Source: Draconibacterium sp.
GTDB lineage: Bacteria; Bacteroidota; Bacteroidia; Bacteroidales; Prolixibacteraceae
DNA length: 7,232 bases
Direction of reading: 5' to 3'
NCBI GenBank assembly: GCA_030595485.1
Contig: JAUVDE010000168.1
Span: 1 to 7,232, forward strand
Both the position numbers and the translations under genes were made by a program. Positions 5,949 through 7,232 of the stretch are shown here, piece by piece. The notes beneath the pieces are model-generated. The model was not told the origin of the DNA and made no database searches. It saw only the letters and a program-made list of their open reading frames with translations. Each line of letters starts with the position of its first letter. Within the stretch, counting starts at the first letter, position 1.

Positions 5949-7232
5949 TTATGCAGCATCTTTTTTAGATACAAGTAACAAACCTCCAATTGTAATAAGA
6001 CCGTTTAAAATGAGGAGCTCAAACCCAAACTTGTACCCATTAAATAATATTTCGGAATAATTAGCGATAAAAAAGCAAATTACCGGAGCTGAAATACCAA
6101 CCAGCGGAACCCACTTATCGTTAACAGTTCGCTTTGAATACATTCCAAAAACAAACAAGCCAAGAATGGGGCCGTAAGTATAACCTGCAACTGTAAAAAC
6201 TGCTTTCACAATACTTTGGTCGTTTATAGCCTTGAACAAAAGAATAACAACAATTAAAAGAACAGAAAACAGAAGGTGAGACCACATTTTTATTCGTTGT
6301 CGTTTCTTTTCTTCATAGCGTTCAATTTTCAGGAAATCGATGCTGAATGATGTAGTAAGCGCAGTTAAAGCAGAGTCGGCACTGGAATAGGCGGCGGCAG
6401 TAATCCCCAACAGAAATGCAATACCAACCGGTAATCCAAAATAGCTTAATGCGAGAAGCGGATATAAATCGTCGGTGCTTTCAGGAATGGAAACTCCATT
6501 TTTTGCAGCAAAAATATAAAGCATCACACCAAGACTCAAAAACAGTAAATTCGTAATTAAAAATGAGGCGCTAAACACTAACATATTTTTCTGTGCCTCG
6601 CGTTTATTTTTGCATGTAAGGTTTTTTTGCATCATATCCTGATCCATGCCAACCATTACGATAGTGACAAATATTCCTGCAAAAAACTGTTTAAAGAAAT
6701 TATCTCCCGTACGCCAATCCCAAAAGAAAATCTGAGAATTCGGATCTAGTGAGATTTCCTTAACCAATTCACCAAAATCGAGATTGAGGCTTTTCGAAAT
6801 AGCAACAATGGTAAAAATTACCGCACTTACTAAAAATAAAGTTTGTAAAGTATCGGTCCAAACAATGGTTTTAATTCCTCCTCGAAAAGTATAAACCCAA
6901 ATTAATGCAATGGTTACAATTACGGTTAATGTAAAAGAAATATTAAAGGCATCGAAAAAGGCAATTTGCAGCACACCTGCCACCAAGAACAAACGAAATG
7001 CTGCACCAATTAATTTTGAAATTAGAAAAAAGAAAGAACCTGTTTTATAAGACTGACCCCCAAAGCGCTGTTCTAGAAAAGAATAAATTGAAACTAAATT
7101 CAGCTTGTAATAAAGTGGCAATAGAATTCCTGCTACCAGCCAATAACCAACAATATTTCCGAAAACAAATTGCAGGTACGAAAAAGCAGAATTCCCCACT
7201 TCACCTGGCACCGAAATAAAAGTAACACCCGA
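5949..7232 (-). CDS. Sodium:solute symporter, SSS family (partial, N-terminus outside window)
   Basis: An inner-membrane transporter coupling Na+ entry to uptake of an organic solute. The visible 427 residues stay open to the right edge and begin SGVTFISVPGEVGN, a conserved SSS stretch near the second helix, so perhaps 50-70 N-terminal residues are missing. A GTG at 7211 falls after this conserved stretch and is not the true start. About eleven hydrophobic segments are visible, roughly at fragment residues 18-42, 66-92, 98-116, 131-146, 183-196, 219-242, 260-278, 319-335, 344-365, 375-392 and 404-421. Family marks include GGIKTIVWTDTLQ (118-130), MDQDMMQKNL (196-205) and AAYSSADSALTAL (279-291), whose serines correspond to the conserved sodium-site helix. 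The protein ends in a short SKKDAA tail. The substrate cannot be inferred; sugars, sialic acid, amino acids and other solutes all occur in the family. It lies upstream of, and in the same direction as, the lipoprotein-EEP pair. Confidence 0.9.
   Translation of the reverse strand, partial: SGVTFISVPGEVGNSAFSYLQFVFGNIVGYWLVAGILLPLYYKLNLVSIYSFLEQRFGGQSYKTGSFFFLISKLIGAAFRLFLVAGVLQIAFFDAFNISFTLTVIVTIALIWVYTFRGGIKTIVWTDTLQTLFLVSAVIFTIVAISKSLNLDFGELVKEISLDPNSQIFFWDWRTGDNFFKQFFAGIFVTIVMVGMDQDMMQKNLTCKNKREAQKNMLVFSASFLITNLLFLSLGVMLYIFAAKNGVSIPESTDDLYPLLALSYFGLPVGIAFLLGITAAAYSSADSALTALTTSFSIDFLKIERYEEKKRQRIKMWSHLLFSVLLIVVILLFKAINDQSIVKAVFTVAGYTYGPILGLFVFGMYSKRTVNDKWVPLVGISAPVICFFIANYSEILFNGYKFGFELLILNGLITIGGLLLVSKKDAA

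Noticed and set aside
7209..7211. GTG at 7211 as the symporter start
   Set aside because: The frame continues upstream to the window edge with the conserved SSS residues SGVTFIS, so the gene is cut by the edge and does not start here.
1..7232. A defence island, phage remnant, CRISPR array or biosynthetic cluster
   Set aside because: All genes are housekeeping, envelope or transport types with even composition. There are no spacer-repeat arrays, integrases, transposases or toxin-antitoxin pairs.

Overview
The window looks like core chromosome from a member of the Bacteroidota. The evidence is a low G+C content, promoters with the phylum's TAnnTTTG -7 element instead of a sigma70 -10 box, little Shine-Dalgarno sequence, a lipoprotein with acidic residues right after the lipidated cysteine, and a GldJ-like gene tail directly before murF. 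Marinilabiliales or a flavobacterial relative would fit, but the sequence alone does not settle the order. I see no mobile element, CRISPR array, rRNA or tRNA, and no base-composition break suggesting recent transfer.

Layout. Positions 1-57 hold the last 18 codons of a GldJ-like (formylglycine-generating-enzyme fold) lipoprotein gene, followed by a good intrinsic terminator at 82-113. murF (142-1431, +) makes the peptidoglycan precursor UDP-MurNAc-pentapeptide and meets a thioredoxin gene (1424-1795, -) tail to tail with an 8-bp overlap. A 177-bp divergent promoter region then serves thioredoxin (-) and an HD-domain CCA-adding tRNA nucleotidyltransferase (1973-3382, +). That gene overlaps by 4 bp, again tail to tail, with a leftward pair: a beta-helix lipoprotein (4394-5845, first gene) and a secreted endonuclease/exonuclease/phosphatase-family hydrolase (3379-4404, second gene, starting inside the first). 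A 103-bp gap with a promoter and an inverted repeat separates this pair from a sodium:solute symporter gene (5949 to the right edge, -) whose 5' end lies outside the window.

How the genes relate. murF, trx and cca are unrelated housekeeping genes (cell wall, redox, tRNA maturation). The beta-helix lipoprotein and the exported EEP hydrolase look like one transcriptional unit, and they are the only part where a poorly described joint function is plausible. The symporter points the same way but has its own spacing, and no substrate can be read from it.

I found no clear new multi-gene system. The points most worth checking are the lipoprotein/EEP pair, the apparent TTG start of the lipoprotein, the inverted repeat just downstream of its promoter, a frameshift-like heptamer plus hairpin at the end of cca, and a murF promoter placed so close to the ATG that the mRNA could be leaderless.
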